This document shows positions 1 through 7,283 of a stretch of DNA of 57,320 nt, in pieces. The position numbers and the translations under genes are program-made. How positions within the stretch are numbered: position 1 is the stretch's first letter; the number at the start of each line of letters is the position of its first letter. The DNA comes from a virus, in the IMG/VR virus record IMGVR_UViG_3300042691_028406, positions 1 through 57,320 of that record. One strand, given 5' to 3'. The notes under the pieces are model-generated. The model saw only the letters and a list, made by a program, of their open reading frames with translations. It had not been told where the DNA came from and made no database searches.

Positions 1-391
1 CTGCCTTTAGATAAGAGAGTGTTTTCTTGAATTGCAATAATCTGTTAATGCCTAAATTTACACACATATTCGCCAACACACGCTGAACAACCTCCGGTGA
101 CGAATCAAACCAACTAAGGTTTTTTCTTAGGTCTTTGAGTACGTCGTCAATGTCGTTATCCAATAAATACATTGCATCATCGTGTGTTATGCCGTGTTCC
201 AACAAAAAAGAAATGATACCTTCTTTTGTCGTTTGTTTTATACCAAGAAAAAAACACTCGTCTTTTGTTAGTCCTTTGTCATCAATATTGCGACCGACAC
301 CCACTGTAAATTTTCCTGCGGGGCATCTGTAAGGATGAAGTTTCAGCCCTTCATCTTCTATTAATTGTCGAACAAGTAACTCTCTATTCAT
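1..391 (-). CDS. Endolysin, GH24 phage-type lysozyme (partial)
   Basis: Read from the ATG at 391, the reverse strand encodes about 130 residues before the window edge cuts off the C-terminus. Residues 10-32 carry the GH24 muramidase signature: Glu14, then eight residues, Cys23, then five residues, Thr29. This is the E-(8)-(D/C)-(5)-T catalytic spacing known from P22 and T4-type lysozymes. GxGxN follows, as in that family. The enzyme would cleave peptidoglycan between MurNAc and GlcNAc at the end of infection. No signal peptide is seen, so a holin is expected to release it. It is divergent from the early-type gene at 519. Confidence 0.88.
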   Translation of the reverse strand, partial: MNRELLVRQLIEDEGLKLHPYRCPAGKFTVGVGRNIDDKGLTKDECFFLGIKQTTKEGIISFLLEHGITHDDAMYLLDNDIDDVLKDLRKNLSWFDSSPEVVQRVLANMCVNLGINRLLQFKKTLSYLKA

Positions 392-462
392 ATCTTACAG
401 GCATTAGGCTACAAATATAAACAAAAAACTTTGGTTTTTGTGTTGTATAGCACATACATAAG

Positions 463-494
463 TTTGTTTGTTTGATTATTGTGGTTTATATTTG
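463..494 (+). promoter_or_regulatory. Bacteroidetes-type promoter (TTTG-N20-TATATTTG)
   Basis: TTTG at 463-466 and TATATTTG at 487-494, followed by C, match the -33/-7 consensus of Bacteroidetes primary-sigma promoters with 20 bp spacing. It lies 25 bp upstream of the ATG at 519 and fixes that start. Confidence 0.75.
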
Positions 495-518
495 CATAAA
501 CATTTAATAATTAAAATC

Positions 519-749
519 ATGGATAAATCAAAAGTAAAAGGTATTATTGATTTTTGCATAGACTATAAAGAAAGAGGCAACTATTCAGCCATTAAACGTG
601 AATTTAGCGTTGCATCTAAAATGATAGGATTTATGACAATGGGTAGCTGTTACCCTTATTTCGAGCTAGACGAAGAAGATATGGATTATCTTCATAATAA
701 ATATTCTAAAATATTAAAAGAGCAAGCATCTGAAATTGCACAGAAATAG
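519..749 (+). CDS. Small early protein, unknown function
   Basis: 76 aa. The start was placed at 519 because a promoter -7 box ends at 494; the open frame upstream has only a TTG. The protein is mixed-charge with a Lys-rich N-terminus and an acidic DEED segment near residue 55, and no membrane segment. I do not recognise a family. It is the first gene of the rightward early-type block. Confidence 0.6.
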   Translation: MDKSKVKGIIDFCIDYKERGNYSAIKREFSVASKMIGFMTMGSCYPYFELDEEDMDYLHNKYSKILKEQASEIAQK

Positions 750-750
750 A

Positions 751-782
751 TTTGCACAAACAAAAAATGTTTTGTTACTTTG
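751..782 (+). promoter_or_regulatory. Bacteroidetes-type promoter (TTTG-N20-TTACTTTG)
   Basis: TTTG at 751-754 and TTACTTTG at 775-782, 20 bp apart. The -7 box has T instead of A at position 2. It begins just after the stop of the 519 gene and would give a leader of about 130 nt before the gene at 917. Confidence 0.6.
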
Positions 783-916
783 TGTCCATATACAAACCGA
801 GTTGAACGGTTCGGGTATTGGCGATGCCCCGTAATTGAAAAACAAAAGTTTAACAGCGCATCCATACCAATACAAAACACGAATAAAAAAATGGATTACA
901 AGAAACCGCAAACTAA

Positions 917-1438
917 ATGAAAAAATGTTCTTTTGAAGGATGCAAAAACAATCAATTCGGTGGTGGTTTTTGTTTACGCCACCAACATAAACGTACAGAC
1001 AAGCTAAAACAGGGACAAAACAAGCTCTACAATCAACGATCTGTCAAAAGCAATACAAAAGTACCACCAAAACAAAAAAGTGGCTTTAAACATGAATTAC
1101 AGTGTTCTTTCGGGTTTGTTAACCAACAACAGATGTTTGATTTTGTTTGGAGTACACGCCCTCATGTTTGTATGTTTACCGGATTAGATTTGGACTTGGT
1201 TCCAAAATATCAATACACTTGGATGTTCATGCACATTTTAAGAAAGGGTAAATATCCGTTATGGAAATACAACCCTGACAACATCGTACTTGGACACCCA
1301 AACTTTCATCTAGCTGCGGATAATTTCACAGAAGAAGAAAGAATAAAACATCCTAATTGGAATTTTAATTTGTGGTTTGATTTAGTTGAACAGAAGAAAG
1401 AAGAATATAAAAAGTTTCTTTTGGACAATATGCTCTAA
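917..1438 (+). CDS. HNH/NinG-like putative nuclease with N-terminal zinc ribbon
   Basis: 173 aa. The N-terminus has a Cys-rich knuckle (CxxxxC at residues 4-9, C19 and H22), followed by a basic linker. The C-terminal half has PHVCMFTG (about 91-98), then HILRKGKYP and NPDNIVLGHPNFH (about 118-143). This order of Cys, then His-x-L-x-KG-x-YP, then NPDN and a late His resembles phage NinG/HNH-type nucleases, which cut branched or double-stranded DNA. A role in recombination or packaging fits the nearby resolvase gene at 2953, but the family call is by motif only. Confidence 0.5.
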   Translation: MKKCSFEGCKNNQFGGGFCLRHQHKRTDKLKQGQNKLYNQRSVKSNTKVPPKQKSGFKHELQCSFGFVNQQQMFDFVWSTRPHVCMFTGLDLDLVPKYQYTWMFMHILRKGKYPLWKYNPDNIVLGHPNFHLAADNFTEEERIKHPNWNFNLWFDLVEQKKEEYKKFLLDNML

Positions 1439-1453
1439 AACATACAACTAAAT

Positions 1454-1484
1454 TTTGTTGTTTAAAAACAAACAGTTATTTTTG
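1454..1484 (+). promoter_or_regulatory. Bacteroidetes-type promoter (TTTG-N19-TATTTTTG)
   Basis: TTTG at 1454-1457 and TATTTTTG at 1477-1484 with 19 bp spacing, 22 bp before the ATG at 1507. The A-rich leader AACTTTAAAA also occurs before the gene at 5034. Confidence 0.75.
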
Positions 1485-1506
1485 TTTAAACTTTAAAAGT
1501 AAAAAT

Positions 1507-1809
1507 ATGCTACACATTACACAAAACTATTACCTAGATGTTTGTCCTGAGTGTTTCATCCTTCAAGAGAAATATATCACACCGGAGATGAACGAGAAAA
1601 CAGGAAAGCCAAACAAAAAAGCTGGCGAGGTTGTTTGGCGCAACCAATCGTTTCACCCAAAACACGAAGATGTTGTTCGTAAACTTATGACTCTTGGTCT
1701 GCGTCACGCAGTAGAAGGAGAAACACGTGTGTTTTTTGACATGATACAGGAGGTACAACAGAAGTTTGACGAGATGATTAAGCTTAAACGTGGTTATGAG
1801 CGTCGGTGA
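1507..1809 (+). CDS. Unknown early protein with one Cys pair
   Basis: 100 aa, no family recognised. A CPEC motif lies at residues 13-16 without a clear second metal-binding pair. The C-terminal third is a charged helix. It is the first gene of a compact operon running to 3468. Its end overlaps the next reading frame by 14 bp, which suggests translational coupling. Confidence 0.6.
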   Translation: MLHITQNYYLDVCPECFILQEKYITPEMNEKTGKPNKKAGEVVWRNQSFHPKHEDVVRKLMTLGLRHAVEGETRVFFDMIQEVQQKFDEMIKLKRGYERR

Positions 1810-2056
1810 TCTAAACGCACTCTATTGGAAAATACTACGTGCTTATTGTTTGTATTGTGATGTTCCAAAAGAATGCCTTGAAGATATTGTAGATGAGCTT
1901 CACAAAGGATTTAAGACCTTGTTCGAAGTAAAATCTATTTCTAAAGGCAGCATAACAAAACAACAAATGCACGAGTATGTTCAGAAGGTACAAATGATTT
2001 TAGCAAGGGAGTATGGATTTTCGCTTGATCAAGACGAAGAATTAAAATTTAACTAA
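1796..2056 (+). CDS. Unknown small early protein
   Basis: 86 aa from the ATG at 1796; a GTG two codons earlier is a less likely start. The protein is predicted mostly helical, Cys-containing in the first 30 residues and acidic at the end. It overlaps the preceding gene. No known domain recognised. Confidence 0.55.
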   Translation: MSVGDLNALYWKILRAYCLYCDVPKECLEDIVDELHKGFKTLFEVKSISKGSITKQQMHEYVQKVQMILAREYGFSLDQDEELKFN

Positions 2057-2067
2057 TAATTTATATC

Positions 2068-2550
2068 ATGGTAGGAAAAGTAATTAAACTAGAGTATGTA
2101 GATAGTTACACCGGACAAAACGGAGAACTGTTTAATTTTGCAGTGTTAATCGAAAACGACAAAACACCGTATTTTGTTTCTGTAAAAGACAAAGACAAAC
2201 CCGGCATATCTGTCGGAGATGATTTGGATTTTACTGTTGTAGAGTACGACAAGTCAGAAGACAAAAAACAGCACAAACGTGCTTCTATTGGTGGTAAACA
2301 GGTCGATTTGATTAAGATTAAAAAGAACCAACCCAAACCATCGTTTGGTGGTGCTGGTGGTGGAAAAGGCTACGTTAAAACAAAAGAACAAGAACTAAAT
2401 CAACTATTGGGGATCTGCGCTTCGTATTCGAAAGATTTAATTTGTCATCGCACAACAATTGGGAACGGGAAAGATCATAAAGAGTTGGCGAAAATTCACG
2501 TGGAGATGACAACTGATATTTTTAACGGATTAAAAGACTTAATTCAGTAA
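2068..2550 (+). CDS. Putative OB-fold single-stranded-DNA-binding-like protein
   Basis: 160 aa. Residues 1-85 alternate short hydrophobic strands with charged turns, starting with GKVIKLEYVDS and including a VGDDLDFTV strand, as in OB-fold nucleic-acid binders. A Gly/Lys-rich linker (about 91-105, with GGAGGGKG) follows. The last 50 residues look helical. Its place just before small genes and a RuvC-like resolvase fits a replication or recombination accessory role. Assignment is by pattern, not by a recognised family. A second, clearer SSB-like gene lies at 43325. Confidence 0.4.
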   Translation: MVGKVIKLEYVDSYTGQNGELFNFAVLIENDKTPYFVSVKDKDKPGISVGDDLDFTVVEYDKSEDKKQHKRASIGGKQVDLIKIKKNQPKPSFGGAGGGKGYVKTKEQELNQLLGICASYSKDLICHRTTIGNGKDHKELAKIHVEMTTDIFNGLKDLIQ

Positions 2551-2738
2551 TGATAAGTAATTTCCTCAAGGGACAAAAAGCAGCGAGACTTGGGTTTGGT
2601 GTTTCTTTGTGTATGCTAGATGGAGAGGCACGTAAGGAGTGGATGGAAGGATACAAAAGTTACAAACCAGAACCAAGTGTTGCTTTTGATGCACAAAAAG
2701 TAAGTGAAGAATTTGCATTAAAACATTTTAAAGATTAA
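2550..2738 (+). CDS. Unknown small protein
   Basis: 62 aa. Its ATG shares one base with the previous stop (TAATG), so translation is probably coupled. Basic N-terminus, acidic C-terminus, no membrane segment. No family recognised. Confidence 0.5.
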   Translation: MISNFLKGQKAARLGFGVSLCMLDGEARKEWMEGYKSYKPEPSVAFDAQKVSEEFALKHFKD

Positions 2739-2742
2739 CAAA

Positions 2743-2940
2743 ATGGCAAAAGTAAATAAAAAACATCTAGTTATTGGAGACTTATATTATTTCGACGAGA
2801 ATAATGATTGTTATGGATATTTCATTGGGTACGACACCGATGGTGATGTGTATTTTTATCCATGTGGATATCATCCATATGTGGAAGACACAGATGGCAC
2901 AATCAATCTGTTTTCAGCCGCTGAATATGAAGAAGTCTAA
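2743..2940 (+). CDS. Unknown small acidic, Tyr-rich protein
   Basis: 65 aa, rich in Tyr, Asp and Gly. The strand pattern (LVIGDLYYF, GYFIGYD, VYFYP) suggests a small beta barrel. It sits five bases after the preceding stop in the same operon. No family recognised. Confidence 0.5.
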   Translation: MAKVNKKHLVIGDLYYFDENNDCYGYFIGYDTDGDVYFYPCGYHPYVEDTDGTINLFSAAEYEEV

Positions 2941-2952
2941 CCAACAAAACAA

Positions 2953-3468
2953 ATGGACTTTGTTATGAAAACATATCTAGGTATTGATCCGGGAAAGGGG
3001 TCATTTATTTGTACCATAGCAGACGATATTGTTTCATTCGATAAAATACCCATGATCGGTACGGAAACTGATTTAAAGGCATTAAATGAGATATTCTCTA
3101 GCTATCAAATTGGATTCCCAAAAGACAACATACATGCAGTATTAGAAGATGTTCATTCAATATTCGGCTCTTCGGCTAAATCAAATTGGGAATTTGGAAA
3201 GATTAATGGAATGTTAGAGGCTTTATTAGTTGCAAATGGCATCCCATACACAAAGGTTCAGCCTAAGCGTTGGCAGAAGCAAATGTGGGAAGGCATTCCA
3301 ATTCAAACCAATGCAGATGGGAAAACAGACACAAAAGCCACTTCTTTGTTGGCTGCCCAGAGACTATATCCAATGGTTGATCTACGCAAGAGTGAACGAG
3401 CAAAGAAACCAGACCACAATAAGGTTGATGCTCTTTTGATTGCTGAATATTGTAGGAGAAACTTTTAA
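2953..3468 (+). CDS. RuvC-like Holliday junction resolvase
   Basis: 171 aa, close to the usual RuvC length; a second ATG at 2965 is possible. Three features of the RuvC/RNase H-like nuclease fold are visible: YLGIDPG at about 7-13 with the first catalytic Asp, LEDVHS at about 64-69 with the catalytic Glu, and DHNKVDALLIAEYC near the end with the C-terminal acidic residues. It would cleave branched intermediates produced by recombination or packaging. It is the last large gene of the operon starting at 1507. Confidence 0.82.
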   Translation: MDFVMKTYLGIDPGKGSFICTIADDIVSFDKIPMIGTETDLKALNEIFSSYQIGFPKDNIHAVLEDVHSIFGSSAKSNWEFGKINGMLEALLVANGIPYTKVQPKRWQKQMWEGIPIQTNADGKTDTKATSLLAAQRLYPMVDLRKSERAKKPDHNKVDALLIAEYCRRNF

Positions 3469-3522
3469 CAAAAAAAGGAGTTCCTTTTAGTAAGTTGTAT
3501 AAAAGAATAGGAGATATTTAAA

Positions 3523-3645
3523 ATGATTCACATCATTTATACATTTAGAGGCAATGTTTATCAGGCTGAAAAGAATTGGTCTTTTAAACACGCAGAAGAT
3601 GTTTTAACAAGAATGGGATGTGAGTATTGGGAAATTGGAATTTAA
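3523..3645 (+). CDS. Small ORF, 40 aa, unknown
   Basis: ATG at 3523, preceded by AATAGGAGATA, which has a Shine-Dalgarno-like AGGAG about 10 bases upstream. It encodes 40 residues with a Trp/Phe-rich centre. The RBS-like site and lack of overlap with other genes support expression; the product is unrecognised. Confidence 0.4.
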   Translation: MIHIIYTFRGNVYQAEKNWSFKHAEDVLTRMGCEYWEIGI

Positions 3646-3668
3646 TGCTAAATAACACACAAAAACAT

Positions 3669-3699
3669 TTTGTAGTTTGATAAAAACAAACTATCTTTG
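3669..3699 (+). promoter_or_regulatory. Bacteroidetes-type promoter (TTTG-N19-TATCTTTG)
   Basis: TTTG at 3669-3672 and TATCTTTG at 3692-3699, 19 bp apart, in a 205-bp gap after the 40-aa ORF. It would drive the 52-aa ORF at 3851 and the RNA that follows, ending at the terminator at 4345. I see no other gene between 3646 and 3850. Confidence 0.7.
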
Positions 3700-3850
3700 T
3701 TGTGTTAGTTCATTGAAATAAACAAACGGCTTTTGTTGTTTTAGTCTGTGAATGTGTTTGTTGATATGAGAACACAAAAATACTTGCAAGTTAACAGGAA
3801 CAAAAACAATAATTGCTGTTTGTTTTTAAAAACTTAAAAACTAAAACTAA

Positions 3851-4009
3851 ATGAAACCATTTGATTGGGATAAGGTGTCAAAAAACAATGAAGTTATCGA
3901 ACTTATAAAACAAAAAATTGAGATTGAGAAAAAAATAAGAGCTATTGAAAAAATGGCATTGGTTAAGTTTGAACTTGAATGTTTGGCTACTGAAGACATT
4001 GTAAAATAA
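3851..4009 (+). CDS. Small coiled-coil-like protein, 52 aa
   Basis: ATG at 3851 after an A-rich leader. The 52-residue product has a Lys/Glu/Ile heptad-like run across residues 14-40, so it is probably a single helix or short coiled coil. It is directly upstream of the structured RNA region and shares its promoter. No family recognised. Confidence 0.45.
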   Translation: MKPFDWDKVSKNNEVIELIKQKIEIEKKIRAIEKMALVKFELECLATEDIVK

Positions 4010-4131
4010 AAGAAAGTGTGAGTTTGTTTTTCTAGTACTGGTAGTTTGCATATCCACTAGGAAGGCGGGTTAATCAAGCGTTAACTTTGGCTGAGACTAA
4101 AAGCAAACAAAAACAACTCACCTTTTTAAAA

Positions 4132-4201
4132 CACGGATTAAGCTCTATGGGTAAGAGTAGCAGGTCGCCACTGCCAGATGGTTCGAGTCCATCATCCGTG
4201 A
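4132..4201 (+). tRNA. tRNA-like element, isotype undetermined
   Basis: CACGGAT (4132-4138) pairs perfectly with ATCCGTG (4194-4200) as a 7-bp acceptor stem. GATGG-TTCGAGT-CCATC is a canonical T arm, and GCTC/GAGT with a GGG-containing loop fits a D arm. The anticodon arm is only four clean pairs (GCAG/CTGC). Its loop GTCGCCA would put CGC after U33. The variable loop is only 1-2 nt and there is one extra base before the D stem. At 70 nt with these defects it may be a decayed tRNA or a tRNA-like domain of a larger RNA. CCA is not encoded. Confidence 0.5.
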
Positions 4202-4344
4202 CAAAAGTAAAGACGTGTGAAATGAACTCTCGACCTTGTTGTGTCTTCGGGAGTGAAGGGTTAGATGTCTTAGCGGATCATAGCGTGACACGTCGGGTAG
4301 GAATACCATTTTCATACACGCAAATCTAATCAATGACACACATC
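4202..4344 (+). ncRNA. Structured non-coding RNA downstream of tRNA-like element
   Basis: No convincing ORF. GACGTGT (4212-4218) pairs with ACACGTC (4288-4294). Inside lies CTCTC...GGGAG with a UUCG sequence. GGTA-GGAA-TACC just after forms a GNRA-type hairpin only on the + strand. GCGTG and CACGC further extend pairing. The region ends at the strong terminator at 4345, so it is probably the 3' part of a + strand transcript from 3699. Class unknown. Confidence 0.45.
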
Positions 4345-4366
4345 AAAGGGCGAGAGCCCTTTTTTT
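4345..4366 (+). terminator. Intrinsic terminator
   Basis: AAAGGGC-GAGA-GCCCTTT stem-loop with a GNRA loop and seven T on the + strand, 20 bp before the gene at 4386. Confidence 0.9.
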
Positions 4367-4385
4367 AACCTTTAAAAATAAATGT

Positions 4386-4979
4386 ATGAATAGTGATTTT
4401 TTATTTATAGAGGACGTTGTTAGCGATGTATTCGAGAGGAATAAGGGATGGGCTAATGAGCGATCTAAAAAAATGGAGTTTGTTGAGCCTCGTCAGGTAG
4501 CTCATTGGGTGCTGTATTACTTTACGAAACATCAACTAAGAAACATAGCTTTTTATTTTGGGAGAAGATCACACGATGTTGTTATTCACTCCGTGAGAAT
4601 AGTTAACGACAGGTTGCAGGTTGACTACTCTTTTGCCTGTAAGATAAGGACTATTATTGATCATATCGAATCCAAAGGATACAGTCTGTTATACAAATAC
4701 GGACGTGTTATCCTAGAGGAAAGACAACAAACGCTTCGTTTTGTTACTAACTATGCTAAAAAACCAAGGCAAAGAAGTGTTGATTTAGTTGTCACCCCTA
4801 ATCTTGTTCAAAGGTTAATAAAAGAACGAAATATATTTTTGTCGGGGTACGATGTGTTGAAGAAAAAGAAAAGACGCATTGAACGAACAACAGACTTAGA
4901 CAAGGTTATTACACTGGCAAAAGAAATATCAGCCATTGAAATAAAAATGAAAGAACGTGCTTTACAGCACATAAAATAA
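4386..4979 (+). CDS. DnaA domain IV-like DNA-binding protein
   Basis: 197 aa. Residues 35-90 resemble the DNA-binding domain IV of the replication initiator DnaA: EPRQVAHW, then LRNIAFYFGRRSHDVVIHSV, then a helix with DYSFACKI. In DnaA the corresponding segment is the GRDHTTV signature of the helix-turn-helix. There is no AAA+ ATPase domain. The C-terminal 100 residues are basic and helical. A free-standing domain of this kind could bind the phage origin or compete with host DnaA at DnaA boxes. No cluster of DnaA boxes was seen in the window. Confidence 0.62.
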   Translation: MNSDFLFIEDVVSDVFERNKGWANERSKKMEFVEPRQVAHWVLYYFTKHQLRNIAFYFGRRSHDVVIHSVRIVNDRLQVDYSFACKIRTIIDHIESKGYSLLYKYGRVILEERQQTLRFVTNYAKKPRQRSVDLVVTPNLVQRLIKERNIFLSGYDVLKKKKRRIERTTDLDKVITLAKEISAIEIKMKERALQHIK

Positions 4980-4980
4980 T

Positions 4981-5011
4981 TTTGTTTGTGTTTGTTTGTT
5001 GTGTATATTTG
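4981..5011 (+). promoter_or_regulatory. Bacteroidetes-type promoter (TTTG-N19-TATATTTG)
   Basis: TTTG at 4981-4984 and TATATTTG at 5004-5011, 19 bp apart, followed by C and by the AACTTTAAAA leader. It sits directly after the DnaA-like gene and fixes the start of the next gene at 5034. Confidence 0.75.
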
Positions 5012-5033
5012 CTTAAACTTTAAAACCAAAAAT

Positions 5034-5261
5034 ATGAAAGCTATTGGTGTTATTTTAACGGGGATACTGATGTTTGTGTTTGTTGTTATTCCATTGGCAT
5101 GTATGTCATATATTGGAGGGGAAAATGGAATTAATTTGGTGGAAACTAATTTTGGGGTATTTGTTGGTATATTTTTCTCTACAATATCATCTGGTGGTAT
5201 TTGGATGATAATGTGTGCTAAGTTTTATGAGTGGTTTATGTCAAGAGTAAAAGAAGACTAA
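5034..5261 (+). CDS. Two-TM small membrane protein
   Basis: 75 aa from the ATG at 5034, which follows the promoter. Two hydrophobic spans (about residues 4-25 and 38-60) flank a short polar loop; the tail is basic and acidic. It could be a superinfection or membrane-modifying early protein, but nothing in the sequence shows which. Confidence 0.6.
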   Translation: MKAIGVILTGILMFVFVVIPLACMSYIGGENGINLVETNFGVFVGIFFSTISSGGIWMIMCAKFYEWFMSRVKED

Positions 5262-5262
5262 C

Positions 5263-5430
5263 ATGGACGAAATAATAAGAAACATTTCATTCAAGGCATA
5301 TCAGTATCAGATAAGCCATGATACCACTCCTGTTACTCTCACTACTGCATGGATAGATGGAGCAACATCATCCGAAGCAGAAAAATATTGGTTTACTATT
5401 TTCAAAGAAAGACAAAATGGGAATAATTGA
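5263..5430 (+). CDS. Unknown 55-aa protein
   Basis: ATG at 5263, two bases after the previous stop. It encodes 55 residues with a polar, Thr/Ser-rich centre and an aromatic C-terminal segment. Tight spacing within the operon supports it; no family recognised. Confidence 0.45.
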   Translation: MDEIIRNISFKAYQYQISHDTTPVTLTTAWIDGATSSEAEKYWFTIFKERQNGNN

Positions 5431-5518
5431 TAATGATTTGGTTGACGAAGCAGCCAATAAATTTTCAGAAACATATTGGAAGCAGACATCGGATTATATA
5501 AAAACATCCACATTTTAA
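5417..5518 (+). CDS. Unknown 33-aa peptide
   Basis: ATG at 5417 overlaps the end of the 55-aa gene by 14 bp in another frame. The 33-residue product is acidic then polar. Overlap in operon order is typical of coupled phage genes, but the short length keeps this tentative. Confidence 0.3.
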   Translation: MGIIDNDLVDEAANKFSETYWKQTSDYIKTSTF

Positions 5519-5690
5519 AATGGGGTTGCGTTTGCAGAACAACAACTAAAAAACACGTTATTTTGTTTTGTTTAATGCAACCAAGTCCAAATATATACAA
5601 TAAACAAGAAATAAACAACTTTTGTTGTTTTGTGGGTGTTTGTACTTAAAAACAAAAATAATTGATCGTAGTGTCTAAAAACCAAGTAAA

Positions 5691-5828
5691 ATGAAAGATA
5701 AATACACAAAAGAACAGGTTGTCGAGTTTTGTAGATACATTCTGAGAACTGAATACGCAGAAGACCTTGATGAAGAAACAACAACAGAATTGTTTGATTT
5801 GTGGATAGAAAGTAAGAAGCCGGATTAA
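5691..5828 (+). CDS. Unknown small acidic protein, 45 aa
   Basis: ATG at 5691, 45 residues, strongly acidic (DLDEETTTELFDLW). The stop lies inside the bidirectional terminator that separates it from the convergent fibre operon. The gap 5519-5690 holds no other gene that I can support. Confidence 0.5.
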   Translation: MKDKYTKEQVVEFCRYILRTEYAEDLDEETTTELFDLWIESKKPD

Positions 5829-5846
5829 ATGTCCGGCTTCTGTTTT
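5816..5846. terminator. Bidirectional terminator between convergent operons
   Basis: GAAGCCGGA (5816-5824) pairs with TCCGGCTTC (5832-5840), a 9-bp stem, followed by TGTTTT on the + strand. It overlaps the ends of the 5691 (+) and 5845 (-) genes. Confidence 0.7.
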
Positions 5847-7281
5847 ACTTGCTGTATTCTGTTCGACTTCCGATGGTGTCTAATCTCAGGTGGATGTCGG
5901 CGGAAGTTACGGATACTGTCCCTGTGTATGGGTCTACACCAAACAAACCACTTGCGTTGGTGGTGTCTCTACATAGTCTAAACTGAAGTATATCCGAGAT
6001 GCCATATCCAACAGGTGCAGAGATTGCTACTCCATTAGCTATCTGGTTTAGTGTTCCACTAACATAAGTAAACACAGGGGTGTTACACTTCAATGGTGTC
6101 CACGCTGTTGTCTTTGCCCCTCCATTCTTCTGCCACCTATAATAAAACAAGAAATTAGGTATATTGTTGTTGGCTTGTTCAAAATGGATGTGTGGCTTAA
6201 TGTCTGTTCCTGCCATCCACTTATGGGTCATCTGGTATGTGAAGTAGGCATAGTCTGTTGTGGTGGCTGCGTTGGTATAGTCTATAGAGTTCTCTGCGTC
6301 ATTAACAGTAACACGAGTGCCTACGGTTTTTGTTCTTGTTATGTCGCTTGTAAGGTCATCGTACACGGTGGCTAAACCTACCATCTTTAGTGTGCCGTCT
6401 GTTTCAAACTCTGTGTAGTCTGAAACACCTCCTATCTTTAGTGTTGGTAGGTGTCCTATGTTGTAATCAAAGTCAAATACTCCCGTTGATTGATGCCACA
6501 CAGGTATTTGTCCTAGAGTAGTAAGTGGTGTTCCATTTACGTCAGCCAGTTCCGTCATCTTTGACTCTACGTGTAGCTGTAGTTCTACTACTCCAACGGT
6601 GGCTGACTTGACTGTTACTATCCCGATTTTTACTGCACGAGTTGGCGCTGTTGGCATCGTTGCTGTCCATTTGCCGGGATTTAGTGGGTCTACCCACAAC
6701 GTATCGCCTTCATTGTAAGCATTTGTATTCAGCCCACGAACCTTCCCCCCATTTTTTGTTATTCGTCCTACTTGGTTGTTGTTGATCGTAGCTACTGTGA
6801 CCATTCCGATGACAGCCTTGGCGAGATCGTCGTCTGTTGCATCACACAAAACAACGGCTGTTTTTGTTGACGCTGCTCCGGTAACTGAAACGATGTCTCC
6901 GTTGACAATAGCTGATCCTTCTAGGTTCAGATAATAATCAAATGGCTCTTGGTTTACCTGTATAATGCCACCATCAGGGATACCGAAGGCGAGAGTGTCG
7001 TTATCTACATCCCAGAACATCTCTCTCTCTAAAGGCGTAACCGTTGGAGTGTCATTAAAGATAACAGATTCTGCCGTTAAGGAATGAGTTCCTAAATCTA
7101 CATCTAGGATAGCTCCAGAATACGGTACTCCGGTAGCTGGGTCAACTGTTGCGTGTTTATACTTGTCTGCTGCCGTATCGAAGTATATGACTGCTCCATC
7201 TACCCTATCGGTATCGTCAACAACCTTCCCTGAAAGGGTGTTATCAACAATTAATATGTTTTTGTTGTTTGCTCTGCTCAT
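5845..7281 (-). CDS. Putative tail fibre / virion appendage protein
   Basis: 478 aa, last gene of the leftward fibre operon. The product is Thr/Val/Asp/Gly-rich with few Cys, and looks beta-structured throughout. Residues 1-230 contain small-domain repeats (for example EGDTLWVDP, VTGAAST) seen in phage head-decoration or fibre shafts. Residues 340-470 resemble a C-terminal jelly-roll-like receptor domain (KPHIHFEQ, FYYRWQKNGG). The order after two FISUMP fibre genes supports an appendage role. The exact family is not recognised. Confidence 0.55.
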   Translation of the reverse strand: MSRANNKNILIVDNTLSGKVVDDTDRVDGAVIYFDTAADKYKHATVDPATGVPYSGAILDVDLGTHSLTAESVIFNDTPTVTPLEREMFWDVDNDTLAFGIPDGGIIQVNQEPFDYYLNLEGSAIVNGDIVSVTGAASTKTAVVLCDATDDDLAKAVIGMVTVATINNNQVGRITKNGGKVRGLNTNAYNEGDTLWVDPLNPGKWTATMPTAPTRAVKIGIVTVKSATVGVVELQLHVESKMTELADVNGTPLTTLGQIPVWHQSTGVFDFDYNIGHLPTLKIGGVSDYTEFETDGTLKMVGLATVYDDLTSDITRTKTVGTRVTVNDAENSIDYTNAATTTDYAYFTYQMTHKWMAGTDIKPHIHFEQANNNIPNFLFYYRWQKNGGAKTTAWTPLKCNTPVFTYVSGTLNQIANGVAISAPVGYGISDILQFRLCRDTTNASGLFGVDPYTGTVSVTSADIHLRLDTIGSRTEYSK

Positions 7282-7283
7282 GT

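Noticed and set aside
4202-4300. Second class II tRNA (83-nt unit enclosed by GACGTGT/ACACGTC)
   Set aside because: No TTCRA T-loop and no proper anticodon arm; kept as structured RNA.
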